From: Bradyrhizobium sp. ISRA430
GTDB taxonomy: Bacteria; Pseudomonadota; Alphaproteobacteria; Rhizobiales; Xanthobacteraceae
DNA: 64,000 nucleotides
Direction: 5' to 3'
Assembly: GCF_029909975.1 (NCBI RefSeq)
Contig: NZ_CP094516.1
Location: forward strand, 5,022,001-5,086,000
This document shows, piece by piece, positions 25,210-33,222 of the stretch. The notes under the pieces were generated by a model. The model was given only the letters and a program-made list of their open reading frames with translations, was not told the DNA's origin and made no database searches. The translations under genes were made by a program, and so were the position numbers. How positions within the stretch are numbered: position 1 is the first letter of the stretch; each line of letters begins with the position of its first letter.

Positions 25210-26532
25210 CTACCGGTCCGGGCTGGCGCGCTCGAACTGGCGCAAGAGCTTGTTGCCGCGCTCGACGGCGGAATCGAGCGCGGCCTGCGCGCCCTTCTTG
25301 CCGGCAAAGGCCTGCTCCAGCTCGTCCTCGATCGCGCCGCGGATCAGCACGAAGGAGCCGAGCCGGATGCCCTTGGAATTCTCCGTCGGCGGATGCAGCG
25401 TGATCTCCTCGAACGAGATCGCCGAGCCCGGGTTGCGTTCGTAGAAGCCTTGCGCGCGCGTCAGCTCGAAGGCGGCGCGGGTGATCGGCAGATAGCCGGT
25501 GTTCTGGTGCCAGGCCGCCTGCACGCCGGGCTGCGACAGATAGGCGAAGAACCTCGCAACGCCCTTGTATTCGTCGCGCGGGCGGTCGCGCAGCACCCAC
25601 AGCGTGGCGCCGCCAATGATCGAGTTCTGCGGCGCGTCGTTCACGTCCGGCCAGTACGGCATCATGCCGTAGCCGATCTCGAATTTCGAATTCGCCCTGA
25701 TGTCGGCACGCGTCGCCGAAGAGCCGATGAAGATGCCGCACTCCCCGTTCTGGAAGCGCGGCTCGGCCGACTGCCCGCGGCCGCTGTAGTCGAACACCTT
25801 GTCCTTCTGCCATTCGGCGAGCTGGGCGATGTGATGGACGAGGGCTGCGTTGTTGATGGTCAATTCCGCGTCGAGCCCGGCAAAGCCGTTGGTCTTTGTC
25901 GCGAGCGGAAGGTTGTGGAAGGCGGAAAAATTCTCGACATGGATCCAGGACGGCCAGGACGTGGTGAAGCCGCACACCGCGCCGCGCTCGCGCAGGCGTT
26001 TGGCGGCAAGCCCGAGCTCGGGCCATGTCTTCGGCGGCTTCTCCGGATCGAGGCCGGCGCTGCGGAACATGGTCTTGTTGTAGTAGAGGATCGGCGTCGA
26101 CGCATTGAACGGGAAGGACAACAGATTGCCGCTAGCGTCGGCATAGTAGCCCGAGACCGCAGGAAGATAGACCTCAGGCCTGAACGGCTCGTTCAAATCC
26201 CTCATCAGGCTGAACACCGGATAGATCGCGCCCTTGGCTGCGGTCATGGTCGCGGTCGCGACCTCGTTGACCTGGACGATCGCAGGCTGGCCGCGCGAGC
26301 GGAATGCGAAGATCGCCGCCGTCACGGTCTCGGTGTAGCTGCCCTTGTAGCTCGGCAGGATCCGATAGTCGGATTGCGAGGCGTTGAAGTCGGAAGCGAG
26401 CTTCTCGAGCTGCCGGCCGAGCTCGCCCGACATCGCGTGCCACAGCGCGATGTCGGTGGCGGCGCGGGCCGGCGAGACCAGGGCAACCACCGCGGCAACG
26501 GCAAGGACTGGCAAGAGGCGCGAGACTGACAT
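25210..26532 (-). CDS. UgpB-like ABC transporter substrate-binding protein (glycerol-3-phosphate type), orphan
   Basis: A 440-residue periplasmic binding protein of the sugar (SBP 1) class. Signal peptide MSVSRLLPVLAVAAVVALVS, mature start around ATDIALWHAMSGELGRQLEK. The IALWHAMSG, NEVATATMTAAKGAIYPV and NASTPILYYNKTMFR motifs are typical of UgpB, which binds sn-glycerol-3-phosphate or glycerophosphodiesters. The ATG at 26532 follows GGGATGAG. The ugpA, ugpE and ugpC partners are not nearby, so it either works with a transporter encoded elsewhere or serves another role. It is divergent from the signalling set that begins at 26745. Confidence 0.85.
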   Translation of the reverse strand: MSVSRLLPVLAVAAVVALVSPARAATDIALWHAMSGELGRQLEKLASDFNASQSDYRILPSYKGSYTETVTAAIFAFRSRGQPAIVQVNEVATATMTAAKGAIYPVFSLMRDLNEPFRPEVYLPAVSGYYADASGNLLSFPFNASTPILYYNKTMFRSAGLDPEKPPKTWPELGLAAKRLRERGAVCGFTTSWPSWIHVENFSAFHNLPLATKTNGFAGLDAELTINNAALVHHIAQLAEWQKDKVFDYSGRGQSAEPRFQNGECGIFIGSSATRADIRANSKFEIGYGMMPYWPDVNDAPQNSIIGGATLWVLRDRPRDEYKGVARFFAYLSQPGVQAAWHQNTGYLPITRAAFELTRAQGFYERNPGSAISFEEITLHPPTENSKGIRLGSFVLIRGAIEDELEQAFAGKKGAQAALDSAVERGNKLLRQFERASPDR

Positions 26533-26744
26533 CACGATTCGCTCATCCCGTCGGTTGCGAAAAAAAGCGACTTGCGTTCGCTCGTGCTTAAGCCCCGGCA
26601 TCTCCGGTTTCAACCGGGAATAAGGCTCGGTCGCACCGCACAATCGAAGGCCGGTCCGCGCCGGGATGGCCTTCCCTTAACCATCTGCTAGATTGCATTG
26701 AACCTTTTAGTCCTGCCATAGACTTCATCACTGAGGGGTTGAGT

Positions 26745-27185
26745 GTGCCAGTGTTGAGCCGTGCCGAACTCTCGCGGACCGGGGTGATTTTCGTCGTGCT
26801 TTTGTTCGCGATATGCGCGACCGAGGCGTTTGCGCGCGAATTTCGCGCCGCCGACACCCAGAGCGAGGACTACCCGACCGTGCAGGCGCTGCGCTACATG
26901 GGCGCCCTGATCGCGGAGCGCACCAACGGCCGGCACGAGATCAAGGTGTTTCACTCCCGCCAGCTCGGCGAGGAGAAAGAGACGATCGAGCAGACCCGGG
27001 CCGGCGCGATCGACCTCAACCGGATCAATGTGGCACTGATCGGCAACTTCGTCCCGGCGATGAATGTGCTCGCCATGCCGTTCCTGTTCCGCTCCATCGA
27101 GCACATGCAGAAGGTGACGGACCGGCCGATCGGCCGTGATCCCGCCGCGGCGGCCCTGATCGAACGCATTCGCAAGGTGGAGTGA
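26745..27185 (+). CDS. DctP-like TRAP binding protein with an apparent large internal deletion
   Basis: A 146-residue protein starting at a GTG six bases after GAGGGG. It has a signal peptide (GVIFVVLLFAICATEAFA) and the normal N-terminal part of a DctP-type TRAP binding protein: FRAADTQSEDYPTVQALRYM, ERTNGRHEIKVFHSRQLGEE and NVLAMPFLFRSIEHMQKVTD. After RPIG it jumps to DPAAAALIERIRKVE, which resembles the extreme C-terminus of full-length DctP (usually about 330 residues). About 180-190 residues covering the second lobe and the ligand-binding arginine region are missing, with the frame preserved. No TRAP membrane genes are adjacent. Six bases later the kinase gene begins. It may be a pseudogene or a reduced sensory subunit. 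Confidence 0.75.
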   Translation: MPVLSRAELSRTGVIFVVLLFAICATEAFAREFRAADTQSEDYPTVQALRYMGALIAERTNGRHEIKVFHSRQLGEEKETIEQTRAGAIDLNRINVALIGNFVPAMNVLAMPFLFRSIEHMQKVTDRPIGRDPAAAALIERIRKVE

Positions 27186-27191
27186 GGCGTC

Positions 27192-29270
27192 TTGGCCGAG
27201 CCCGCACGCAGCGAGCACGCAGACAGGCAGCCCGGCCCCGTCGGGCGGCTGCGCGCGCGCCTGGTCGGCGCGTTGCGGGCGGTGCCGATCCGCTGGCGCA
27301 TCCTGTCGATCGCAGCGCTGAACTCCGCCGTGGTGGTGGTGCTGGTCGGACTGATCTGGAACGGGTCGCAGGTGCTGGGCTCGGCCTGGGACGATGTGCG
27401 CCAGGTGCGCGAGTCCGACAAGATCCTGGCGCTGCTCGAAAGCGAAACCGGGCGCCTGCAGAACCTGATCCACCGCTACATCAACCAGCCGAGCCCGGAC
27501 CTGTTCGCCGAAATCCTGCTGTTGCGCGAGGCGGTGCTGGGCACGCTGACCAACCGCGCCGCCAAGGACCCGATGCTATCAGGCTCGGTCGAGGAGCTGG
27601 AGCGCACCACCGAGCGCTTCCTCAACGGCTTCGGCGAACTGCGCAGCGTGCAGGCGACCATCGCCAAGACCTATGAGGAGCAGGTGCAGGGCCCGGCCAA
27701 GGACATGGCGGGCCTCTATTCGATCATCGAGGGCGCCACCGGCCACCGCGACGCGCTGATCTGGCCCTCGCTCGGCAAATCCCGCGAAGCCTTCACCGCC
27801 ATGCTGGTCGCGGCGAACTCCTATTACCTGTCGCTGTCACCGGCCGCCGCCGACGACGCGCGCCGCAACACCGAGACGATCGAGAAGACCATTCCGGTCA
27901 TGATCGACCTCGCCGACAACGACCTCCAGCGCATGGCGCTGCAAAGGCTGGAAGCGCGCACCACCGCGATGCGCGAGGGGTTTGCAAAGCTCTCCGAGCA
28001 GCTCACGAGCCGCACCGAGCTGCTCCGCAACACGATCGATGCCAGCCAGGCCGAGGCGATCGGCGCCATCGACGACCTCTCGACCAAGATGCGCCAGCGC
28101 GAGCAGAAGGCGCAGGAGACGTTCGACCGCACGCTGGCGGACATTTCGCGGCGGGTGCTCTCGATAGCGGTGATCTTCCTTGGCATCATCCTGAGCGCCG
28201 GCGTGCTGATCGCGCTGTCGATCCGGCTGCCGCTGCAGCAGATCATGACCGCGATGCGCGCGATCACGCTGGGCGATCTCGATCGCGAGGTGCAGGGCAT
28301 CAAGGCGCGCGACGAGGTCGGCGCCATGGCACGCGCGGTGGAGGTGTTCCGCGAGAACGCGATCGCCAAGCGCAAGGCCGAGGACGAGCTGCGCGCGTCC
28401 AAGGAAAAGGCCGAGAGCGCGCTGCTCGAGCTCAACACCGCACAGCAGAACCTGATCGATGCCGAACGGCTTGCGGCACTCGGCGGCCTCGTCGCCGGCG
28501 TCGCCCATGAGGTCAACAATCCCATCGGCATCAGCCTGACCGTTGCCTCGAGCTTCGCCCGGCGCAGCGACATCTTCGAGGCGCAGCTCAAGGGCGACGG
28601 CGGCTTGCGCCGCTCGCAGCTCGAGGAGTTCGTGCAGGCCTCGCGCGACGCCTCGCAGCAGCTCGTCGCCAACCTCACGCGTGCCGGCGAGCTGATCCAG
28701 TCGTTCAAGCAGGTCGCAGTCGACCGCTCGCACGCCGAGCGGCGGCAGTTCTCGCTGAGCGAGGCCACCGACCAGATCATCGCGAGCCTGCGCCCGGTCC
28801 TGAAACGCTCGCCGATCACGCTACAGGTCGACGTGCCCGAAGGGTTGCTTCTCGACGGCTATCCCGGCTCCTACGGCCAGATCCTGACCAATCTCTTCCT
28901 CAACGCCGCCAACCACGCCTTCGGCGACGGTCGCGCCGGCACGATCGCGATCTCGGCAAGGCCGCGCGGCTCCGACGACATCGAGATCATCTTTGCCGAT
29001 GATGGGGCCGGCATGACGCCCGACGTGCAACGTCAGGCCTTTGACCCTTTCTTTACCACCCGGCGCAACGAAGGCGGCACGGGTCTCGGCCTCCATATCG
29101 TCTATAACCTGGTCACCCAGCAGCTCGGCGGGCGGATGATGCTGGAATCCAAGCCGGGACAAGGCACTACCTTTCGGATTATCATGCCGCGGGTCGCCAA
29201 GGGCGGCGCGCAAAGCACAGAGACTGACGGGACTTCTCAATGGCCGAACAGGACGATGTCCTCCACCTGA
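27192..29270 (+). CDS. Membrane sensor histidine kinase (HAMP, HisKA, HATPase)
   Basis: A 692-residue kinase starting at TTG with GGAG/GAGG close upstream. Membrane segments at about 36-58 and 318-343 flank a helical periplasmic domain of roughly 260 residues. A HAMP domain (about 345-395) and a short coiled coil follow. The phosphoacceptor H439 lies in GVAHEVNNPIGI. The HATPase domain shows N-box NLFLNAANHAFGDG, G1 DDGAGM and G2 GGTGLGLHIV. The gene overlaps the next by 31 bases and lies six bases after the shortened dctP gene, so it is likely to sense a periplasmic signal relayed by that protein and pass phosphate on to the partners downstream. Confidence 0.9.
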   Translation: MAEPARSEHADRQPGPVGRLRARLVGALRAVPIRWRILSIAALNSAVVVVLVGLIWNGSQVLGSAWDDVRQVRESDKILALLESETGRLQNLIHRYINQPSPDLFAEILLLREAVLGTLTNRAAKDPMLSGSVEELERTTERFLNGFGELRSVQATIAKTYEEQVQGPAKDMAGLYSIIEGATGHRDALIWPSLGKSREAFTAMLVAANSYYLSLSPAAADDARRNTETIEKTIPVMIDLADNDLQRMALQRLEARTTAMREGFAKLSEQLTSRTELLRNTIDASQAEAIGAIDDLSTKMRQREQKAQETFDRTLADISRRVLSIAVIFLGIILSAGVLIALSIRLPLQQIMTAMRAITLGDLDREVQGIKARDEVGAMARAVEVFRENAIAKRKAEDELRASKEKAESALLELNTAQQNLIDAERLAALGGLVAGVAHEVNNPIGISLTVASSFARRSDIFEAQLKGDGGLRRSQLEEFVQASRDASQQLVANLTRAGELIQSFKQVAVDRSHAERRQFSLSEATDQIIASLRPVLKRSPITLQVDVPEGLLLDGYPGSYGQILTNLFLNAANHAFGDGRAGTIAISARPRGSDDIEIIFADDGAGMTPDVQRQAFDPFFTTRRNEGGTGLGLHIVYNLVTQQLGGRMMLESKPGQGTTFRIIMPRVAKGGAQSTETDGTSQWPNRTMSST

Positions 29271-30985
29271 TCGACGATACCGGTACCGCGTCGGAGGATA
29301 CCAACGCGAGGAAGTGGAAGATCGCCGTCATCGACGACGATCCGGCCGTGCATGACGGCACCCGCTTCGCGCTGTCCGACTACAGCCTCAACGGCCAGAG
29401 CCTGGAGATCCTCTCCGCCCATTCCGCGGCGGAAGGTCGCAAGCTGATGGCCGAGCACCACGACATCGCCGCCGTGCTGCTCGACGTCATCATGGAGACG
29501 GACGTCGCGGGCCTCGAACTCGTCGAGTTCATCCGCAACGAGCTCAAGAACGAGACCGTTCGCATCATCCTGCGCACCGGCCAGCCCGGCCAGGCGCCCG
29601 AGCGGCGCGTGATCGTGCAGTACGACATCAACGACTACAAGGCCAAGACCGAGCTCACCGCGGACAAGCTGTTCACCTCGCTGACTGCGGCGCTGCGCTC
29701 CTATCAGCAGCTCGAGCGCATGGTGCAGACCAGGCGCGGACTCGAAATCATCATCGATGCGGCCTCGACGCTCTACGACTTCAAGTCGATGCAGCGCCTC
29801 GCCGAGGGCGTGCTGACCCAGCTCGCTTCGCTGCTCAATGTCGACTGCGCCGGAATACTGGTCCTGCGCGACAATGGCGGATCGGACGCCGAGCTCTCGG
29901 TGCTGGCGGGCAGCGGCTGCTACAGCCGCTTCATCGGCACGACCTCCTCGAAGGCGCTCGATCCCGATCTGCGCGCGATGGTCGAGGCCGCGTTCCAGCG
30001 CCGCAAGAACGAATTCGCCGACCATCGCAGCGTGATCTATCTGCGCACCGGCAGCGGCCGCGAGGTCGTGGTGCTGCTGCAGGCCGAGCGCGAGCTGTCC
30101 GAGACCGATCGCTCGCTGGTCGAGATATTCTCCAGCCGGCTCTCGATCGCCTTCGACAATGTGATCCTCTATCAGCAGCTTCAGGACGCCAACACGCAGC
30201 TCGAGGACCGCGTCGCCCAGCGCACCCGCGCGCTGATGCAGGCCAACCGTCGCCTCTCGGCGCAATGGCTGCGGCTGCAGCGCGCCAACGGCTTCAAGAA
30301 CGAGATCCTGGGCACGGTCGCGCACGACCTGAAGAATCCGCTGGGCGTCATCCTCGGCCGCACCGAGATGCTGAAGGAGCTGATCTCGACCGGCGCCTCC
30401 GAGGGCGGCGTGGTCGCGCAGGTCGACCACATTCGCGACGCCACCAAGCGGCTGACCACGATGGTTGATCATCTGATCTCGGACGCGATGGCCGATGCCT
30501 TCGACATCACGATTCGCCGCGAGCCCGTCGACGTCGCCGCGCTGGTCCAGGAGGTCGCCGAGGCCAACCAGCCGCTGGCGGTCAACAAGCAGCAGGCGAT
30601 CACCGTCGCGGCGCCGCCCAACATCGTCACCATGTGCGACACCGACCGCATCCGCGAGGCGATCGACAATCTGATCAGCAATGCGATCAAGTACAGCCCG
30701 ATCGGCGGCAGGATCACCGTGGCAGTCACGCACGAGGGCAATGACACCGTCGTCCGCGTCACCGATGAGGGCGCCGGGCTGTCGCCGGAGGATCTCGGCC
30801 GCCTGTTCGGCCGGTTCCAGCGGCTGTCGGCAAAGCCAACCGCGGGCGAGAGCTCGACGGGCCTTGGGCTCTCCATCGTCAAGCGTATTATCGACATGCA
30901 TGGCGGGGAGGTCACCGCCGAGAGCAACGGCCCCGGCAAGGGATCGACCTTCACCATCACGCTGCCTGCGACCGAAATACCCTGA
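29240..30985 (+). CDS. Hybrid receiver-DUF3369-histidine kinase
   Basis: A 581-residue soluble protein. The N-terminal receiver (about 27-150) has the acidic pair in AVIDDDPAVHD and the phosphorylation site in VLLDVIMETD near D82. A DUF3369 GAF-like sensor (about 165-320) follows (RRGLEIIIDAASTLYDF). A coiled segment leads to HisKA with H362 in VAHDLKNPLGV. The HATPase domain shows NLISNAIKYSP, DEGAGLSPED and STGLGLSIVKRI. The gene overlaps the end of the membrane-kinase gene and is followed by a run of 14-base tandem repeats before the regulator gene. It probably takes phosphate from the membrane kinase and serves as a second kinase in a relay. Confidence 0.9.
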   Translation: MAEQDDVLHLIDDTGTASEDTNARKWKIAVIDDDPAVHDGTRFALSDYSLNGQSLEILSAHSAAEGRKLMAEHHDIAAVLLDVIMETDVAGLELVEFIRNELKNETVRIILRTGQPGQAPERRVIVQYDINDYKAKTELTADKLFTSLTAALRSYQQLERMVQTRRGLEIIIDAASTLYDFKSMQRLAEGVLTQLASLLNVDCAGILVLRDNGGSDAELSVLAGSGCYSRFIGTTSSKALDPDLRAMVEAAFQRRKNEFADHRSVIYLRTGSGREVVVLLQAERELSETDRSLVEIFSSRLSIAFDNVILYQQLQDANTQLEDRVAQRTRALMQANRRLSAQWLRLQRANGFKNEILGTVAHDLKNPLGVILGRTEMLKELISTGASEGGVVAQVDHIRDATKRLTTMVDHLISDAMADAFDITIRREPVDVAALVQEVAEANQPLAVNKQQAITVAAPPNIVTMCDTDRIREAIDNLISNAIKYSPIGGRITVAVTHEGNDTVVRVTDEGAGLSPEDLGRLFGRFQRLSAKPTAGESSTGLGLSIVKRIIDMHGGEVTAESNGPGKGSTFTITLPATEIP

Positions 30986-31060
30986 TCTGAACGCAAGAAT
31001 CAGAACGACAATATCTGTACGCCAAGATCTGTACGCCAAGATCCGAACGCCAAGATCCGA
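30985..31060. repeat. 14-base tandem repeats between kinase and regulator genes
   Basis: Two identical units ATCTGTACGCCAAG (31013-31026 and 31027-31040) are followed by ATCCGAACGCCAAG (31041-31054) and a partial unit ATCCGA. Degenerate units (ATCTGAACGCAAG, AATCAGAACGACA) precede them from 30985. The array starts at the last base of the kinase stop codon and ends 5 bases before the regulator ATG, so it fills the whole gap, including the ribosome-binding region. Confidence 0.85.
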
Positions 31061-31065
31061 GTAAC

Positions 31066-31800
31066 ATGACCCAAAGCCAGCACATCATGATCGTCGACGA
31101 TGAGGCCCCGGCCCGGGAAATGGTCGGCGATTACCTCAAGATGCACGGCTTCACCGTGACGCTGTGCGACGGCGGCAAGTCCTTACGCGCCGCGATCGAG
31201 GGCAGCATGCCCGATCTCGTCGTGCTCGATCTCAACATGCCCGAGGAAGACGGGCTCTCGATCATCCGCGACCTGAAGAGTCGCATCAACGTGCCGGTGA
31301 TCATGCTCACGGCGACCGCAAGCCCGATCGACCGCGTCGTGGGCCTCGAGCTCGGTGCCGACGATTACGTGGCCAAGCCCTGCGAGCTGCGCGAATTGAT
31401 GGCACGCATCCGCTCGGTGCTGCGGCGGAGCGCGCCGGCAAAGGCGGCACCGGAAGCCGCGGCGGCGAAGTCGGACAAGGATCAGCTCGTGCGCTTCGGC
31501 ACCAAATGGCTCGACCTCGAAGCCCAGGCGTTGCGCGACGACGAAGGCAACGAGCATCCGCTGACCGCGTCCGAGTTCGGGCTGCTGAAAGTGTTCGCGG
31601 CCAATCCGAAGCGTGTGCTGTCGCGCGAGCGTCTGTTGGAGTTGGCCAATGCGCGCGATGCCGAAGCGTTCGACCGCGCCGTCGACCTGCGCATCATGCG
31701 CATCCGCCGCAAGATCGAGCCCGACCCGACCAAGCCCGCCGTCATCCGCACCATCCGCGGCGGCGGCTATCTGTTCTCGCCGGCGGGCGAGAAGGCGTGA
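31066..31800 (+). CDS. OmpR/PhoB family response regulator
   Basis: A 244-residue regulator. The receiver domain has D11-D12 (IVDDEAPAREM), phosphorylation site D55 in VVLDLNMPEEDG, and the conserved lysine in DDYVAKPCELREL. The C-terminal winged-helix domain (about 140-240) shows PLTASEFGLLKVF and VDLRIMRIRRKIEPDPTKPA with the final IRTIRGGGYLF. It is the DNA-binding output of the two kinases upstream. No good Shine-Dalgarno site precedes the ATG, because that space is occupied by the tandem repeats. Confidence 0.93.
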   Translation: MTQSQHIMIVDDEAPAREMVGDYLKMHGFTVTLCDGGKSLRAAIEGSMPDLVVLDLNMPEEDGLSIIRDLKSRINVPVIMLTATASPIDRVVGLELGADDYVAKPCELRELMARIRSVLRRSAPAKAAPEAAAAKSDKDQLVRFGTKWLDLEAQALRDDEGNEHPLTASEFGLLKVFAANPKRVLSRERLLELANARDAEAFDRAVDLRIMRIRRKIEPDPTKPAVIRTIRGGGYLFSPAGEKA

Positions 31801-32110
31801 GGCGCGCGTAGGCGTACACGCCACAACGCGTCCTGGCTTTCGCCAGGACGACAGCGGAGCGCGTGGCGCGACCAAACGTGGCAACCCGAAATTCGTTCCG
31901 CCCAGTCCAAGTCCGCAGTACCGTATTTTCCGCACATTGAAATTGCACGATTTTTTGCCCCGAATGTTTCGTCGTGCCTCTTCCGACGAAACAATTTGGC
32001 GGCCCACGAAACCATTTTCCGCTTGTCGCGCAGACGTCCCGAAACGCTGGCTCATTAACACTTTCACCCAAGGAAACGCCGCTCGGTTGCGGCGCTACGG
32101 GGAGCCATTC
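31801..32110. other. 310-base leader between regulator and sigma factor genes
   Basis: No gene seen. It holds a 9-bp stem with a 4-base loop at 31829-31850 (CGTCCTGGC/GCCAGGACG), possibly the regulator transcript end. A perfect 9-bp inverted repeat lies at 31966-31992 (GTTTCGTCG-N9-CGACGAAAC). Several GAAAC words follow. CGAAACAATT at 31987-31996 recurs exactly at 32793-32802, downstream of the sigma gene, and may be a sigma-factor promoter element. Confidence 0.5.
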
Positions 32111-32722
32111 ATGCAGAACGTCGTCGCCATCAACGCCGAAGCCAGCCAGGGCATCATTGCTGCTCAGGCGACCTCGGACGACATGCTCCTGGAAAGCATC
32201 GCCGACGGCAACCGGACGGCCATGCACATCCTCTATTGCCGGCATAATGTGCGGGTGTATCGCTTCATCCTGCGCATCGTGCGCGACGCCACCACGGCCG
32301 AGGACCTCGTCAGCCAGGTCTTCCTGGACGTGTGGCGGACCGCCAGACAATTCCAGGGCCGCTCGCAGGTCTCGACCTGGCTGCTCTCGATCGCCCGCTT
32401 CAAGGCCCTGACCGCGATGCGCCAGCGCCGCTTCGAGGACATCGACCAGGAAGACGTGCGAGAGATCGCCGACGAGGCCGACACGCCCGAGACCTCGCTC
32501 GACCGCAGCGACACCAGCGCGATCCTGCGCGCCTGCGTGGCCAAGCTGTCGCCGGCGCATCGCGAGATCATCAACCTCGTCTACTACCATGAGAAGTCGG
32601 TGGAGGAGGTCGGGGCGATCATCGGCATCCCGCAGAGCACGGTGAAGACGCGGATGTTCTACGCCCGCAAGCAGCTCGCCGATTTGCTTAAAGGAGCCGG
32701 CGTCGACCGCTTCGCCGCGTAA
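32111..32722 (+). CDS. ECF-like sigma-70 family RNA polymerase sigma factor
   Basis: A 203-residue sigma factor from the ATG at 32111, with GGGAG seven bases upstream; the longer open frame upstream lacks plausible sequence. Region 2 reads YRFILRIVRDATTAEDLVSQ then VFLDVWRTARQF (about 51-85), with STWLLSIARFKAL following. Region 4 reads KLSPAHREIINLVYYHEKSV then EEVGAIIGIPQSTVKTRMFY (about 145-185), the helix-turn-helix for -35 recognition. No anti-sigma gene is adjacent. Location after a two-kinase/regulator set suggests the set or its signal controls it; this is inference. Confidence 0.9.
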   Translation: MQNVVAINAEASQGIIAAQATSDDMLLESIADGNRTAMHILYCRHNVRVYRFILRIVRDATTAEDLVSQVFLDVWRTARQFQGRSQVSTWLLSIARFKALTAMRQRRFEDIDQEDVREIADEADTPETSLDRSDTSAILRACVAKLSPAHREIINLVYYHEKSVEEVGAIIGIPQSTVKTRMFYARKQLADLLKGAGVDRFAA

Positions 32723-32887
32723 AAATTCGAGATTTCAACGGGATAGGACCTCGGCTTTGGCGCCGTCCCGCTCGCGAAAGCGTTACCGGGCTCGAAACAA
32801 TTGAAACAAACCACAACATCAGGCGGAAAAACTTCGTCCCTATAACGCTTTCATACGGTTTTGCCTAAACCTCCCAAGGACCTCCAG

Positions 32888-32928
32888 CGACCCGGACGGG
32901 ATGCCCCCCTCCGGGTCGTTTTGTGTTT
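32888..32928 (+). terminator. Rho-independent terminator
   Basis: Stem CGACCCGGA (32888-32896) pairs with TCCGGGTCG (32910-32918), loop 13 bases, followed by TTTTGTGTTT. It ends either the sigma-factor message or a short RNA that begins after 32802. Confidence 0.8.
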
Positions 32929-33021
32929 GGGCGATGTAGCGTCTCGCCCGTCCGCGTGATTAAGCGTCAGGACGGGCCACGAACCCAGCGTTGGTGGCTG
33001 CACTTAAGTGAGGCGGGCACC

Positions 33022-33129
33022 ACTCCCCCCTTGTGGGAGAGGGGCAGGGAGGGGGGTAGCCACGAACTCCGATCTCACCCGGGGCTACCCCCCTCCCCAG
33101 CCCTCCCCCGCAAGGGGGGAGGGAGCGCA
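33022..33129. repeat. Long palindromic repeat (GAGTTCGTGGCTACCCCCC family), copy D, inverted
   Basis: Reads GGGGGGTAGCCACGAACTCC, the reverse complement of the core of copies A-C, between CTCCCCCCTTGTGGGAGAGG and CCCTCCCCCGCAAGGGGGGA arms. Confidence 0.85.
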
Positions 33130-33222
33130 CCGTCATTGTGGCTCGTAACGAACGCGTGACGCTGCGTAACGACCGACGCATCCGGCTCGAAGCAACCTCG
33201 TGACCCATTCACGAGTGGCCCG

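Larger units (their letters stand above)
32723..33222. other. 500-base intergenic region with a terminator, a repeat, and a possible small RNA
   Basis: No protein gene seen. From left to right: the CGAAACAATT motif (32793-32802), a CCTATAAC box (about 32839-32846), the anti-Shine-Dalgarno-like words CCTCCC and CCTCC (32870-32885), a strong intrinsic terminator (32888-32928), and repeat copy D (33022-33129). Promoter-like box, CCUCC words and terminator together could be a small RNA of roughly 70-80 bases, but this is not shown. Confidence 0.4.

Noticed and set aside
31613..32110. Extended N-terminus of the sigma factor reaching back into the regulator gene
   Set aside because: The first 166 residues are Arg/Ser-rich frame noise across the regulator gene and a hairpin region; ATG at 32111 has a good ribosome site.
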